The position numbers and the translations under genes were made by a program. A stretch of 64,000 nucleotides of DNA from Flavobacterium tiangeerense. Its GTDB lineage: Bacteria; Bacteroidota; Bacteroidia; Flavobacteriales; Flavobacteriaceae. The notes beneath the pieces are model-generated. The model searched no databases, was not told the DNA's origin, and saw only the letters and a list, made by a program, of their open reading frames with translations. Below, one piece after another: positions 10,050 through 18,517 of this stretch. Numbering within the stretch: position 1 is the stretch's first letter; each line of letters opens with the position of its first letter. Location of the stretch: positions 305,899 to 369,898 of the forward strand of contig NZ_VLKO01000001.1 of NCBI RefSeq assembly GCF_007830355.1, read 5' to 3'.

Positions 10050-13000
10050 TTAGAAACTAACATTTAGCCCCATTGTAAATATTGTCGTTCTTGGTGTTCC
10101 ATTTAAATCTACACCTCCAATTTCCATTTCTGGATCTAAACCTTTATACTTTGTAATTACAAGTAGATTTTGTCCTTGTACATAAAATCTAAATTTATCA
10201 ATATTTAATTTTTCTGTAAATTTTCTACCAAAACTATAACCAAGTGTTATATTATCAAGCTTTACAAAGTCACCATTTTCTATGAATCTAGTTGATGCTT
10301 GATTGATGTTAATAAAGGTTTCTCTGTCATCTCTAAGTCTAGGTGTCCATCCATCTCCAGGATTTGCAGCACTTTGCCATCTACCAAGAATTTCAGTACT
10401 GTTATTGTTAAAGTTTTGTCCTAAACCTTCTCTTCTTGTTGCATTGAAAATTTTATTTCCTCCACTAAAACGAAACATGAAAGTAAAATCTAAATTTTTA
10501 TACTTCATTGTGTTTATAATAGACCCAAAGTAAGTAGGAAGTACATTACCTATAATGCTTTTGTCTGCTGCTGTCAAAGATGATGCGACAGAGATATCAG
10601 CTGGATTGGCTGGGTTAAAAACCCTGTACGCTTGAGTGTCAATATTTCCTTGAACTAATGATCCATCGTTTTTGTAGTATACTGGATTTCCGTTTGCAGG
10701 ATTCACTCCGAAATATTTAAATCCAAAAATAGCGTTTGGTGATTCGCCCTCTCTAAGTAAGTTGTCACCAGTTAATATGTCTTGCCCATTAACCAATGTT
10801 ACGACTTCACTTTTAACAAATGATACGTTAGCGTTGATGTTCCAATTAAATTTTCCACCTCTAAAAGCGTCAAAATCCAAAGAAAATTCATGTCCAGTAT
10901 TTTTTAAAGCTCCAATATTTTGAGATATTGAGTTTCCTGGTACACCTAAAGAAATTGGTTGTGGCACTGCTAAAATTAAACCATTCTGATTATTAATGAA
11001 GTAGTCATAAGTTAATCTTAAGCGATTACTAAATAAACTTAAATCAACTCCGTAGTCTGTTTTTAGAGATGTTTCCCATCTTAATTGATCGTTTCCTGCT
11101 TGTGAATAAGCAATACCGTTATAATCTGCATATTTTGCATTATTATATAATCCTAGATAAGGGTAGTTCCCTATGTTCACATTCCCAACTTCAGCATAAG
11201 ATGCTCTTAATTTAAAGTCAGAAACGATATTTTCTAGACCAGCCATGAAGTTTTCTTTACTTACTGTCCAACCGGCAGATACCCCAGGGAAAGTTCCCCA
11301 TTTATTTGCTGTCGGTAATGAAGAAATTCCATCTGTACGGATAGAACCTTGTACAAAATATTTCTCTTTGTAATTGTAGTTTAATCTAGCCGCATAAGAT
11401 ATAATTCCATTTTCTGAAAGTGATCCTCCCGAAATTGGTGTCGTGTATGATCCAGAAATTACATTTTGATTGAAGAAAGTTGATGATAAACCATTACCAC
11501 CAGCAAAGAAGTTACTTACTCTTTGTTGTTGCGCCTCATATATACCCGTCGCTGATACATTGTGTGATTCTCCAAATGTTTTATTATAAGATAAAACGTT
11601 TTGAACATTCCAACGCGTTAAGTTAGAAAAGTCATTTCTGATCAATCCAGCTACACCAACTCCATCTCCATTAATAGGATTTAAATAAGTAAACCCTTCA
11701 GTTCCAATTGCATCAACACTTGCTTGAGTTTTAAAGTTTAAGCTGTTAGAAAATTTAATATTTGCGTACAAGCTTGCCAAAGTTCTATCTATTTTAGATC
11801 TTAAAACATTATTATCTAAAACATATCTTATGTTTGGTATGTTATTTGCAATAATTGATAAATTTTCTCCTTGCCCTACAGACGGACCGCTTATGTTATA
11901 GCCAGTTGGATTTGTTACATCAAATACTGGCGTATTTGGCAATTGTCTCGCTGCATTAAACATTAATCCAGATAAACTGTTCGTACCAACATTTAATCCT
12001 GTGTTTGTAGTTCTAGAAACAGCAATATTTGTTCCTATTGTTAACCAAGGTCTAATCTTTTGATCAACATTTCCTCTAAGATTGTATCTTGTTTGCTCAT
12101 TAGATAGCGCCACACCCTCTTGATTGTTGTACCCCATCGAGAAGTAATAACTTGTTTTATCTGTTGAACCAGATAGGGATAAATTGTGATCTACTTGTAA
12201 AGCATTTGATCTAAGAACAGCTTTTTGCCAATCAGTGTTGAAAGCAGTTCCGTTAGCCCATGCTGAAACTCCTCTGTTGCTTCTTTTCTCGTTCGAAATC
12301 GTTATGAAATCAGGAGTTTTTAATAAATCTAGGAACTTTACTGGTTGTAAAACACCAATGTAAGTATTGTAGTTTGCTGTAAATCTACCACCTTTACCTT
12401 TTTTCGTTGTAATTAAAATTACCCCGTTTGCAGCTCTAGATCCATAGATAGCAGTCGCTGATCCGTCTTTAAGAACTTCAGTTGATTCGATATCTGCTGG
12501 GTTGATATCTCCTAAGGCGTTTGTGTTAGCGTATCCACCTACATCGCCAGTAAAAATTGGCACACCATCTACCACTACTAATGGAAAAGTACCAGATGAA
12601 ATAGATCCAACTCCACGGATACGAATTACAGGTGCTTGACCTAATACTCCAGAGTTAGTTGTGACTTGTACTCCGGCAGCTCGACCAGCAAGTTGCGATT
12701 CAAAACTAGGCGTAGCTAAATTCGCTATAGCACTACCCTTAATTGATGTAATAGCGCCTGTTACGTCTTTTTTCTTTTGTGTACCGTAACCTACAACAAC
12801 AACTTCCTCTAATGTATTATTTGCATCTTGCAATTTTACATTAACTGTTGATGTCCCTGTAACTTCTACAACAGATTCTTTCATACCTATGAATGAAAAA
12901 ACCAATGTCTGTCCTATTGATACCTTAATAGTGTATTTACCTGACAAGTCAGTTTGAACACCAACCTTTGTTCCTCTAACAAGAACATTCGCTCCAGGTA

Positions 13001-13112
13001 TCGGTCCAGTAGCATCTGATACTACACCTGAGATAGTTCTTTCTTGTGCAAAAGAAAACTGCATAGAGAACGCTAGTAAAAGCGTAAAAATCCATTTAAA
13101 TTTTGATCTCAT
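10050..13112 (-). CDS. SusC/RagA family TonB-linked outer-membrane transporter
   Basis: A 1020-residue TonB-dependent transporter. Signal peptide 1-22; CarboxypepD_reg-like domain with SGVVSDATGPIPGANV; a complete EEVVVVGYGTQKKKDVTGAI box; plug with RIRGVGSISSG, PLVVVDGVPI and KDGSATAIYGSRAANGV; then a large barrel ending FTMGLNVSF. It pairs with the SusD at 8404-10032. Upstream on the minus strand a TTG followed after 19 nt by GATTTTTG is a near-consensus promoter. The N-terminal 60 residues nearly repeat those of the SusC at 4099-7320, which suggests an old duplication. Confidence 0.95.
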   Translation of the reverse strand: MRSKFKWIFTLLLAFSMQFSFAQERTISGVVSDATGPIPGANVLVRGTKVGVQTDLSGKYTIKVSIGQTLVFSFIGMKESVVEVTGTSTVNVKLQDANNTLEEVVVVGYGTQKKKDVTGAITSIKGSAIANLATPSFESQLAGRAAGVQVTTNSGVLGQAPVIRIRGVGSISSGTFPLVVVDGVPIFTGDVGGYANTNALGDINPADIESTEVLKDGSATAIYGSRAANGVILITTKKGKGGRFTANYNTYIGVLQPVKFLDLLKTPDFITISNEKRSNRGVSAWANGTAFNTDWQKAVLRSNALQVDHNLSLSGSTDKTSYYFSMGYNNQEGVALSNEQTRYNLRGNVDQKIRPWLTIGTNIAVSRTTNTGLNVGTNSLSGLMFNAARQLPNTPVFDVTNPTGYNISGPSVGQGENLSIIANNIPNIRYVLDNNVLRSKIDRTLASLYANIKFSNSLNFKTQASVDAIGTEGFTYLNPINGDGVGVAGLIRNDFSNLTRWNVQNVLSYNKTFGESHNVSATGIYEAQQQRVSNFFAGGNGLSSTFFNQNVISGSYTTPISGGSLSENGIISYAARLNYNYKEKYFVQGSIRTDGISSLPTANKWGTFPGVSAGWTVSKENFMAGLENIVSDFKLRASYAEVGNVNIGNYPYLGLYNNAKYADYNGIAYSQAGNDQLRWETSLKTDYGVDLSLFSNRLRLTYDYFINNQNGLILAVPQPISLGVPGNSISQNIGALKNTGHEFSLDFDAFRGGKFNWNINANVSFVKSEVVTLVNGQDILTGDNLLREGESPNAIFGFKYFGVNPANGNPVYYKNDGSLVQGNIDTQAYRVFNPANPADISVASSLTAADKSIIGNVLPTYFGSIINTMKYKNLDFTFMFRFSGGNKIFNATRREGLGQNFNNNSTEILGRWQSAANPGDGWTPRLRDDRETFININQASTRFIENGDFVKLDNITLGYSFGRKFTEKLNIDKFRFYVQGQNLLVITKYKGLDPEMEIGGVDLNGTPRTTIFTMGLNVSF

Positions 13113-13296
13113 ATTAAATATGTTTTGATTTAGTTATGTAACAAAAATCATAATAAATTCTTAAAAAAACAAATTTTTAGAGAATTTAACACAAATCATG
13201 TTATTATTAAATTAAAAATCCTGCAGATTACTCACACATCTTACCCGAAAGATTCATACTCTTTCAATTTTAATCCTAATTTTACAAAAAAAATAT

Positions 13297-13956
13297 ATGT
13301 TGCTATCTCACCATTTGAGTACATCCCTAGAAGCAGGAGCCGACGAAGCCGGTAGAGGCTGTCTTGCTGGACCTGTAACCGCGGCAGCTGTCATACTTCC
13401 AGTTAACTGTGAAATCCCAATGTTAAACGATAGCAAAAAATTATCCGCAAAAAACAGAAATGAATTAAGACCTATTATTCAAGAAAAAGCGCTGTCCTAT
13501 GCTGTTACGCATCTTGAACCTTTAATTATTGATGAAATCAATATTTTGAATGCATCAATAAAAGCCATGCAGGAATGCGTATTAAAATTAAATCCAAAGC
13601 CTTTATCCATAATTATAGATGGTAACTCTCCTTTTTTACCTAAAACTGGAATTAAAAATCGCGGCGGTTTACTTTTTACTGCAGATGAAATAGACTTCTT
13701 AACTAACACGCCAAGTGCATGTATAATAAAAGGTGATGCAAAGTACCAAAGCATAGCTGCAGCTTCAATACTAGCCAAAACGTATCGGGATGAATACATG
13801 AACCGTATTCATGAAGAATTCCCTATGTATAACTGGAATAAAAATAAAGGATACCCCACTAAAGACCATAGAGAGGCGATAAAAAAATATGGTATCACAA
13901 AATACCATCGTTTGAGTTTTAAACTTCTACCTGAACAATTAAAGCTTAATTTATAA
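13297..13956 (+). CDS. rnhB: Ribonuclease HII
   Basis: A 219-residue type 2 RNase H, which cleaves the RNA strand of RNA-DNA hybrids and removes single ribonucleotides from DNA in the cytoplasm. The family motif DEAGRG is at residues 16-21, holding the first two acidic metal ligands. The IIIDGN segment (about 105) and [20 protein letters not shown] (about 147) carry the remaining catalytic and substrate-contacting residues, and [11 protein letters not shown] is near the C-terminus. Length is normal. The start ATG sits only a few residues before the conserved core, as expected. It is transcribed divergently from the SusC operon and no partner gene follows. Confidence 0.97.
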   Translation: MLLSHHLSTSLEAGADEAGRGCLAGPVTAAAVILPVNCEIPMLNDSKKLSAKNRNELRPIIQEKALSYAVTHLEPLIIDEINILNASIKAMQECVLKLNPKPLSIIIDGNSPFLPKTGIKNRGGLLFTADEIDFLTNTPSACIIKGDAKYQSIAAASILAKTYRDEYMNRIHEEFPMYNWNKNKGYPTKDHREAIKKYGITKYHRLSFKLLPEQLKLNL

Positions 13957-14164
13957 AATGGCCAATCAAATTACTATAATTATACTTTTTTAAAACTTTC
14001 AATGAAGCCTATATGAAGTTATATATTTCATGAAAAATTCTACCTATATATATAATCAAAAAAAAAGTTTCATTTAAGACAAAAAAGTTGACAATTGAAA
14101 AATAGACTTGAGTTCATCTATACCTTTTTATAAATTAGAAATAAGTCTATAAACTTATTAAAGT

Positions 14165-14869
14165 TTATTCTTTAACCAAAGTACATTCAAAAAGATTTTT
14201 AAAATGATGCAGGATTTTTTCTTTTACTTCTTTTTCATTTACCCGATCTACTCCTAGCTCTACGTTTAAGGAGGTCACCGCTTTTCCTTTTATACCACAC
14301 GGAATAATATTGTCAAAGTATCCTAAGTCTACATTTACATTCAATGCAAACCCATGCATGGTAACCCAACGCGATGCTCGAACTCCCATGGCACATATTT
14401 TTCTAGCAAATGGTGTTCCTACTCCAAGCCAAACACCAGTCTCTCCTTCGCTACGGCCACAGGCAAGACCATATTCTTGTAGTGTAAGAATAATTGATTC
14501 TTCTAATAAACGAAGGTACTTATGAATGTCTGTGAAAAAATTTTCTAAATCGATAATTGGGTAGCCTACTATTTGTCCTGGACCATGATATGTAATGTCA
14601 CCACCTCTATTAATTTTATAAAAAGTAGCGCCTTTGGCTTCCAGTTGCTTTTCAGATAAAAGCAAGTTAGTCAAGTCACCGCTTTTACCAAGAGTATATA
14701 CATGCGGATGCTCTACAAAAAGAAAATAATTAGGCGTAGCCAATTCAAGTTCCTCTCGACGATTCTGAATTTTTAAATCTACAATACCCTTGAACAATTC
14801 TTCCTGGTATTCCCAAGTTGCTTTGTAATCTTTATTTCCTAGATCTTGAAGTTGGATTTTTTTATTCAT
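14165..14869 (-). CDS. lipB: Lipoyl(octanoyl) transferase
   Basis: A 234-residue LipB, which moves octanoyl from acyl carrier protein to lipoyl domains of the pyruvate and 2-oxoglutarate dehydrogenase complexes and the glycine cleavage system. RGGDITYHGPGQ (88-99) is the acyl-binding motif, the catalytic Lys is K157 in ARKICAMGVR, HGFALN is at 172-177, and the catalytic Cys is C191 in IIPCGIKGKAVTSL. All expected residues are present. It is the last gene of a probable three-gene unit with two small lipoproteins upstream (gap of 5 nt to the nearer one). The functional link to those lipoproteins is unclear. Confidence 0.97.
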   Translation of the reverse strand: MNKKIQLQDLGNKDYKATWEYQEELFKGIVDLKIQNRREELELATPNYFLFVEHPHVYTLGKSGDLTNLLLSEKQLEAKGATFYKINRGGDITYHGPGQIVGYPIIDLENFFTDIHKYLRLLEESIILTLQEYGLACGRSEGETGVWLGVGTPFARKICAMGVRASRWVTMHGFALNVNVDLGYFDNIIPCGIKGKAVTSLNVELGVDRVNEKEVKEKILHHFKNLFECTLVKE

Positions 14870-14874
14870 TTTAT

Positions 14875-15666
14875 TTAATTTTCAAACAGCACTTTAAATC
14901 CTAGTTGATCACTATTCGCTTTTAAGTTTTCTATAGGAATCTCAACCACAAAGCTTTTTTTATCCTCTGAAATCTTAGCGTCCTTTAATGAGATACTTTT
15001 TATTTTTTTGGGGAAATGATATTCTATAGAATATTTACATTCCTTAAACATATCCTGCATTTTTTTTGAGAATTCATCATCAGCTTCTTTTTTAGCACTC
15101 TTTTTTTTATTCTTAGCAACAGAAGTTGAATTTTTTATTTCTTTATTATTTTTATCTAATACTTTCTTTTCAAAACTAGCACCATCATAAGCAAACGAAG
15201 TTCTAAAATCATTCTCGTCCTCTGATTTTTTAGAAACCTTACCTCCTAACCTTTTATCTGATAATGATAATACCTCAGCACTTTTTAGAGGAGACACCAT
15301 ATTTTTCAAGCTATCTAAAGACGCAAAATCAAATGCCATATTGTACTCAAACAGCTGTTTTTCTTCATTGACTTTTAAATTGATTTTAAAATCCTCAAGC
15401 AATTTTAACTGCTCTTTTTCTACCAAAGAGAGTTTACCAATGCTGTCACTCATTTTTGCAAACATTTCCTTGAATGTAAAAACGGTATCTACATTTTTAG
15501 AAACTTTTGCAGAGTCACTTTTTGGTCCTCCCATTTTTAATAAAGCAGCCATATCAAAACCATACGAAAATGTTCCTGAACCGTTTTCATTTATTACCAT
15601 TTTCTCTTTTATGGTACAACTCACTATTGAAATGAGAATCAAAAGAAATACTACTATTCTTTTCAT
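14875..15666 (-). CDS. Uncharacterised lipoprotein, paralogue of its upstream neighbour
   Basis: 263 residues with lipobox ISIVSC (Cys17) followed by TIKEKMVINENGSGTFSYGF. The 'NENGSG' start, the Lys-rich middle (about 170-200) and a C-terminal beta-rich half with KKIKSISLKDAKISEDKKSF match the neighbouring lipoprotein (15720-16445: TLTINSDGSGKI and KIKSVSNPNAKISSDQKSL). Both are probably periplasm-facing lipoproteins of one family arisen by tandem duplication. No enzyme motif was recognised. Five nt separate it from lipB. Confidence 0.85.
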   Translation of the reverse strand: MKRIVVFLLILISIVSCTIKEKMVINENGSGTFSYGFDMAALLKMGGPKSDSAKVSKNVDTVFTFKEMFAKMSDSIGKLSLVEKEQLKLLEDFKINLKVNEEKQLFEYNMAFDFASLDSLKNMVSPLKSAEVLSLSDKRLGGKVSKKSEDENDFRTSFAYDGASFEKKVLDKNNKEIKNSTSVAKNKKKSAKKEADDEFSKKMQDMFKECKYSIEYHFPKKIKSISLKDAKISEDKKSFVVEIPIENLKANSDQLGFKVLFEN

Positions 15667-15719
15667 ATTTTTTTTTGTTCAAATATACAAACTCTTTACA
15701 AAAGAATCCGAACTCATTA

Positions 15720-16445
15720 TTACTCCAAAACCACCTCCAGATTAGTACTGTCTGGATTGTATAGACAATCTGTGATTTTAAAATCTAATTGCAATGATTT
15801 TTGATCAGAACTAATTTTAGCATTTGGGTTTGAAACTGATTTTATTTTTAATGGAAACTGGTATTTGAGCACAAAATTTTCTACAAGTTTTAATGAAGCG
15901 TAATATTTTTTGTTAGCCTCTACTCTTGCTTGCTCCGTTTTAAGTCTTTCTGGATCTGTGATTTTAACAATCCGTTTGAAAACTTTACCTTCATAGCTAT
16001 ATTGTACACTAAAATAATGTTCCTCAGCAGCCAATGCATAATTATGAATAATATCGCTTACATAATTTTCGGTTTTTAAAAGGTCGGCTACTTCTTCAAC
16101 TACCTTAAATTCTTGCGTAAAAGTAGTTTTGAAATGTTTTTCGATTGAACTCTTTTTTATATGAACCGTTACTGGATTGAATTTTCCGAAAACCTCTTTT
16201 TCAAATTTTGTTAGTCTCGAAAAAGTTTCTTGATTTTTCGCGATGACATCCTTAAAAACATAGGTAGTATCTTGGTATTCTTCTTCTTTAGAATAGTCTT
16301 CCCCCATTAACAATTGGTAGCTTTGCTCATCTCTTACAACTTCTTGTGTTATTTTACCCGATCCGTCGCTATTTATAGTAAGTGTTTCGGTAATTTGACA
16401 ACTTGTCAATAAAATGAAGCCTATTAAGCCTAAGTATTTTTTCAT
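15720..16445 (-). CDS. Uncharacterised lipoprotein (paralogue)
   Basis: About 241 residues starting MKKYLGLIGFILLTSC, a textbook lipoprotein signal with Cys at 16. The open frame extends 10 codons further upstream to 16475, but the signal peptide fixes the start at 16445. After the lipobox the motif TETLTINSDGSGKI begins the same domain as in the downstream paralogue. The C-terminus contains KYQFPLKIKSVSNPNAKISS. It is probably co-transcribed with the next lipoprotein and lipB. The function is unknown. Confidence 0.85.
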   Translation of the reverse strand: MKKYLGLIGFILLTSCQITETLTINSDGSGKITQEVVRDEQSYQLLMGEDYSKEEEYQDTTYVFKDVIAKNQETFSRLTKFEKEVFGKFNPVTVHIKKSSIEKHFKTTFTQEFKVVEEVADLLKTENYVSDIIHNYALAAEEHYFSVQYSYEGKVFKRIVKITDPERLKTEQARVEANKKYYASLKLVENFVLKYQFPLKIKSVSNPNAKISSDQKSLQLDFKITDCLYNPDSTNLEVVLE

Positions 16446-16530
16446 AAGAGCTACGGTGATATAAATTGAAAACAAATATACATGAATTATACTACTTTTA
16501 GACTCCTGAAAAAATAAATTTTCTAGTATT

Positions 16531-16600
16531 GCCCTGATAGTAGCGGCATCCTTTTTTTCTTGTTTTTACAAGAAAATAAGATAGAGCGAATAGCAGGAAT
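16531..16600. repeat. Dispersed intergenic repeat, short form (copy B)
   Basis: Palindromic: left arm CCTGATAGTAGCGGCATCC, right arm GATAGAGCGAATAGCAGG, central hairpin CTTGT...ACAAG. CCTG pairs with CAGG at the outer ends. Same family as copy A at 421-489. Confidence 0.75.
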
Positions 16601-16684
16601 GGACACCAACTGAAAGGTAATTGTGTGCATCAAAAAAGAAAAAAAAGGGGCCTTGATAAACTTTAATTTTTAAAACTTAAATAG

Positions 16685-16692
16685 TATCTTTG
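16685..16692 (+). promoter_or_regulatory. -7 promoter box of lysS
   Basis: TATCTTTG, an exact TAnnTTTG element, ends 21 nt before the lysS ATG. The nearest TTG upstream is about 29 nt away, longer than usual. Confidence 0.55.
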
Positions 16693-16713
16693 CAGACTTA
16701 AAAACAGCATATA

Positions 16714-18423
16714 ATGGCATTATCTGAACAAGAAATATTACGTAGAGAGGCACTCACAGAATTGCGAAACCTAGGCATTGAGCCTTACCCAGCAGCAGAA
16801 TTTGTTACAACAGTTTACTCTAGCGAAATCCTTGCTGACTTTGAAAAGTACGAAGGTAAAGAGGTTGTTTTAGCAGGTAGATTGATGGGGAAACGCATTA
16901 TGGGGAAAGCTTCATTTGCTGAATTGAAAGATGCCGAAGGACGTATACAAGTTTATGTATCTCGTGATGATATTTCAAATGATGAGGAGAAAACTATGTA
17001 CAATGTTGTTTTCAAAAAATTATTGGATATTGGAGATTTTATTGGTGTGCGCGGTACGGTTTTTAAGACACAAGTAGGTGAAATATCGGTGCATGTGCAT
17101 GAACTTACTGTTCTATCTAAAGCTCTAAAACCATTACCAGTTGTAAAAACAGATGCTGACGGAAAAACTTACGATGCCTTTGCAGATCCTGAACAAAGAT
17201 ACCGCCGTCGTTATGTTGATTTGACTGTTAATGATCATGTAAAAGCTACTTTTATCAAAAGAACTAAATTGTTTAACGCCATGCGTTCTTTTTTTAATGA
17301 TAAAGGATATCTTGAGGTTGAAACACCTGTTTTACAACCTATTCCAGGTGGTGCTGCGGCTAGACCGTTTATTACACACCACAACTCACTTGACATTCCG
17401 CTTTACATGCGTATTGCAAATGAATTGTATTTAAAAAGATTGATTGTTGGTGGATTTGATGGGGTTTATGAATTCTCTAAAAACTTTCGTAATGAAGGAA
17501 TGGATAGAACGCATAATCCAGAATTTACCGCTATGGAAATTTATGTAGCCTACAAAGACTACAACTGGATGATGAAATTTACCGAAAACCTGCTAGAACA
17601 TTGCGCAATATCGGTTAACGGAACTAGCGAAGCTATTTTTGGCGAACATACGGTAAATTTTAAAGCACCTTATGCGCGTGTTACTATGACGGATTCTATC
17701 AAGCATTTTACCGGTTTTGATATTTCTGGTAAAAATGAAGCCGAATTGTTTGCAGCAGCTAGAGGTATGGGAATTGACGTTGACAAAACCATGGGGAAAG
17801 GGAAACTTATTGATGAAATTTTTGGCGCTAAATGCGAAGGAAACTACATTCAACCTACTTTTATTACCGATTATCCTAAAGAAATGTCTCCGCTTTGTAA
17901 ACAACACCGTGATAATCCAGAACTTACAGAACGTTTTGAATTAATGGTTTGTGGTAAAGAAGTTGCCAATGCCTATTCTGAATTAAACGATCCTATTGAT
18001 CAAAGAGAGCGTTTTGAAGATCAAATGCGCTTAGCAGAAAAAGGTGATGACGAAGCGAACGGTACTATTGATGAAGATTTCTTGAGAGCACTGGAATATG
18101 GTATGCCTCCTACGTCTGGATTAGGAATTGGAATGGATCGTTTGATGATGTTTTTGACTAATAATTCTTCTATTCAAGAAGTACTGTTGTTTCCACAAAT
18201 GCGTCCTGAGAAAAAACAAGTTAAAATTGAGCTTGAAGAAGATGAAAAATTAATTGTAACACTTTTACAAGTAAATAACAATCAAATGGAATTTGGTTTG
18301 TTGAAAATCCAATCTCAATTGAGTGGTAAAAAATGGGATAAAGCCATGAAAAACCTTTCTTCATTAGGGATGACCGAAGTTGTAGTTGATGGTGATGTAA
18401 AATCTTGTAGATTAAAAGAATAA
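16714..18423 (+). CDS. lysS: Lysine--tRNA ligase, class II
   Basis: A 569-residue class IIb synthetase that charges tRNA-Lys. The N-terminal OB-fold anticodon-binding domain (about 40-150) contains GRLMGKRIMGKASFAELKD. Motif 1 includes FLEVETPVLQP-like residues (GYLEVETPVLQPIPGGAAAR), motif 2 is FRNEGMDRTHNPEFT (about 258), and motif 3 is GLGIGMDRLMMFLTNN (about 468). About 65 residues after the catalytic core (from MRPEKKQV) form a C-terminal extension absent from the E. coli enzyme and common, as far as I recall, in Bacteroidota LysS. A strong terminator follows. Confidence 0.97.
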   Translation: MALSEQEILRREALTELRNLGIEPYPAAEFVTTVYSSEILADFEKYEGKEVVLAGRLMGKRIMGKASFAELKDAEGRIQVYVSRDDISNDEEKTMYNVVFKKLLDIGDFIGVRGTVFKTQVGEISVHVHELTVLSKALKPLPVVKTDADGKTYDAFADPEQRYRRRYVDLTVNDHVKATFIKRTKLFNAMRSFFNDKGYLEVETPVLQPIPGGAAARPFITHHNSLDIPLYMRIANELYLKRLIVGGFDGVYEFSKNFRNEGMDRTHNPEFTAMEIYVAYKDYNWMMKFTENLLEHCAISVNGTSEAIFGEHTVNFKAPYARVTMTDSIKHFTGFDISGKNEAELFAAARGMGIDVDKTMGKGKLIDEIFGAKCEGNYIQPTFITDYPKEMSPLCKQHRDNPELTERFELMVCGKEVANAYSELNDPIDQRERFEDQMRLAEKGDDEANGTIDEDFLRALEYGMPPTSGLGIGMDRLMMFLTNNSSIQEVLLFPQMRPEKKQVKIELEEDEKLIVTLLQVNNNQMEFGLLKIQSQLSGKKWDKAMKNLSSLGMTEVVVDGDVKSCRLKE

Positions 18424-18448
18424 GTCTGTTCTAAAACTATATTTATAA

Positions 18449-18479
18449 AAAAGAGCTTCAATTGAAGCTCTTTTTTTTG
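18449..18479 (+). terminator. Rho-independent terminator of lysS
   Basis: Perfect inverted repeat AAGAGCTTCAA/TTGAAGCTCTT (18451-18472) followed by T8. Confidence 0.9.
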
Positions 18480-18517
18480 TTTTTAAAATAAACTTGAAAA
18501 TTTCAAGTCTGTTTTTA

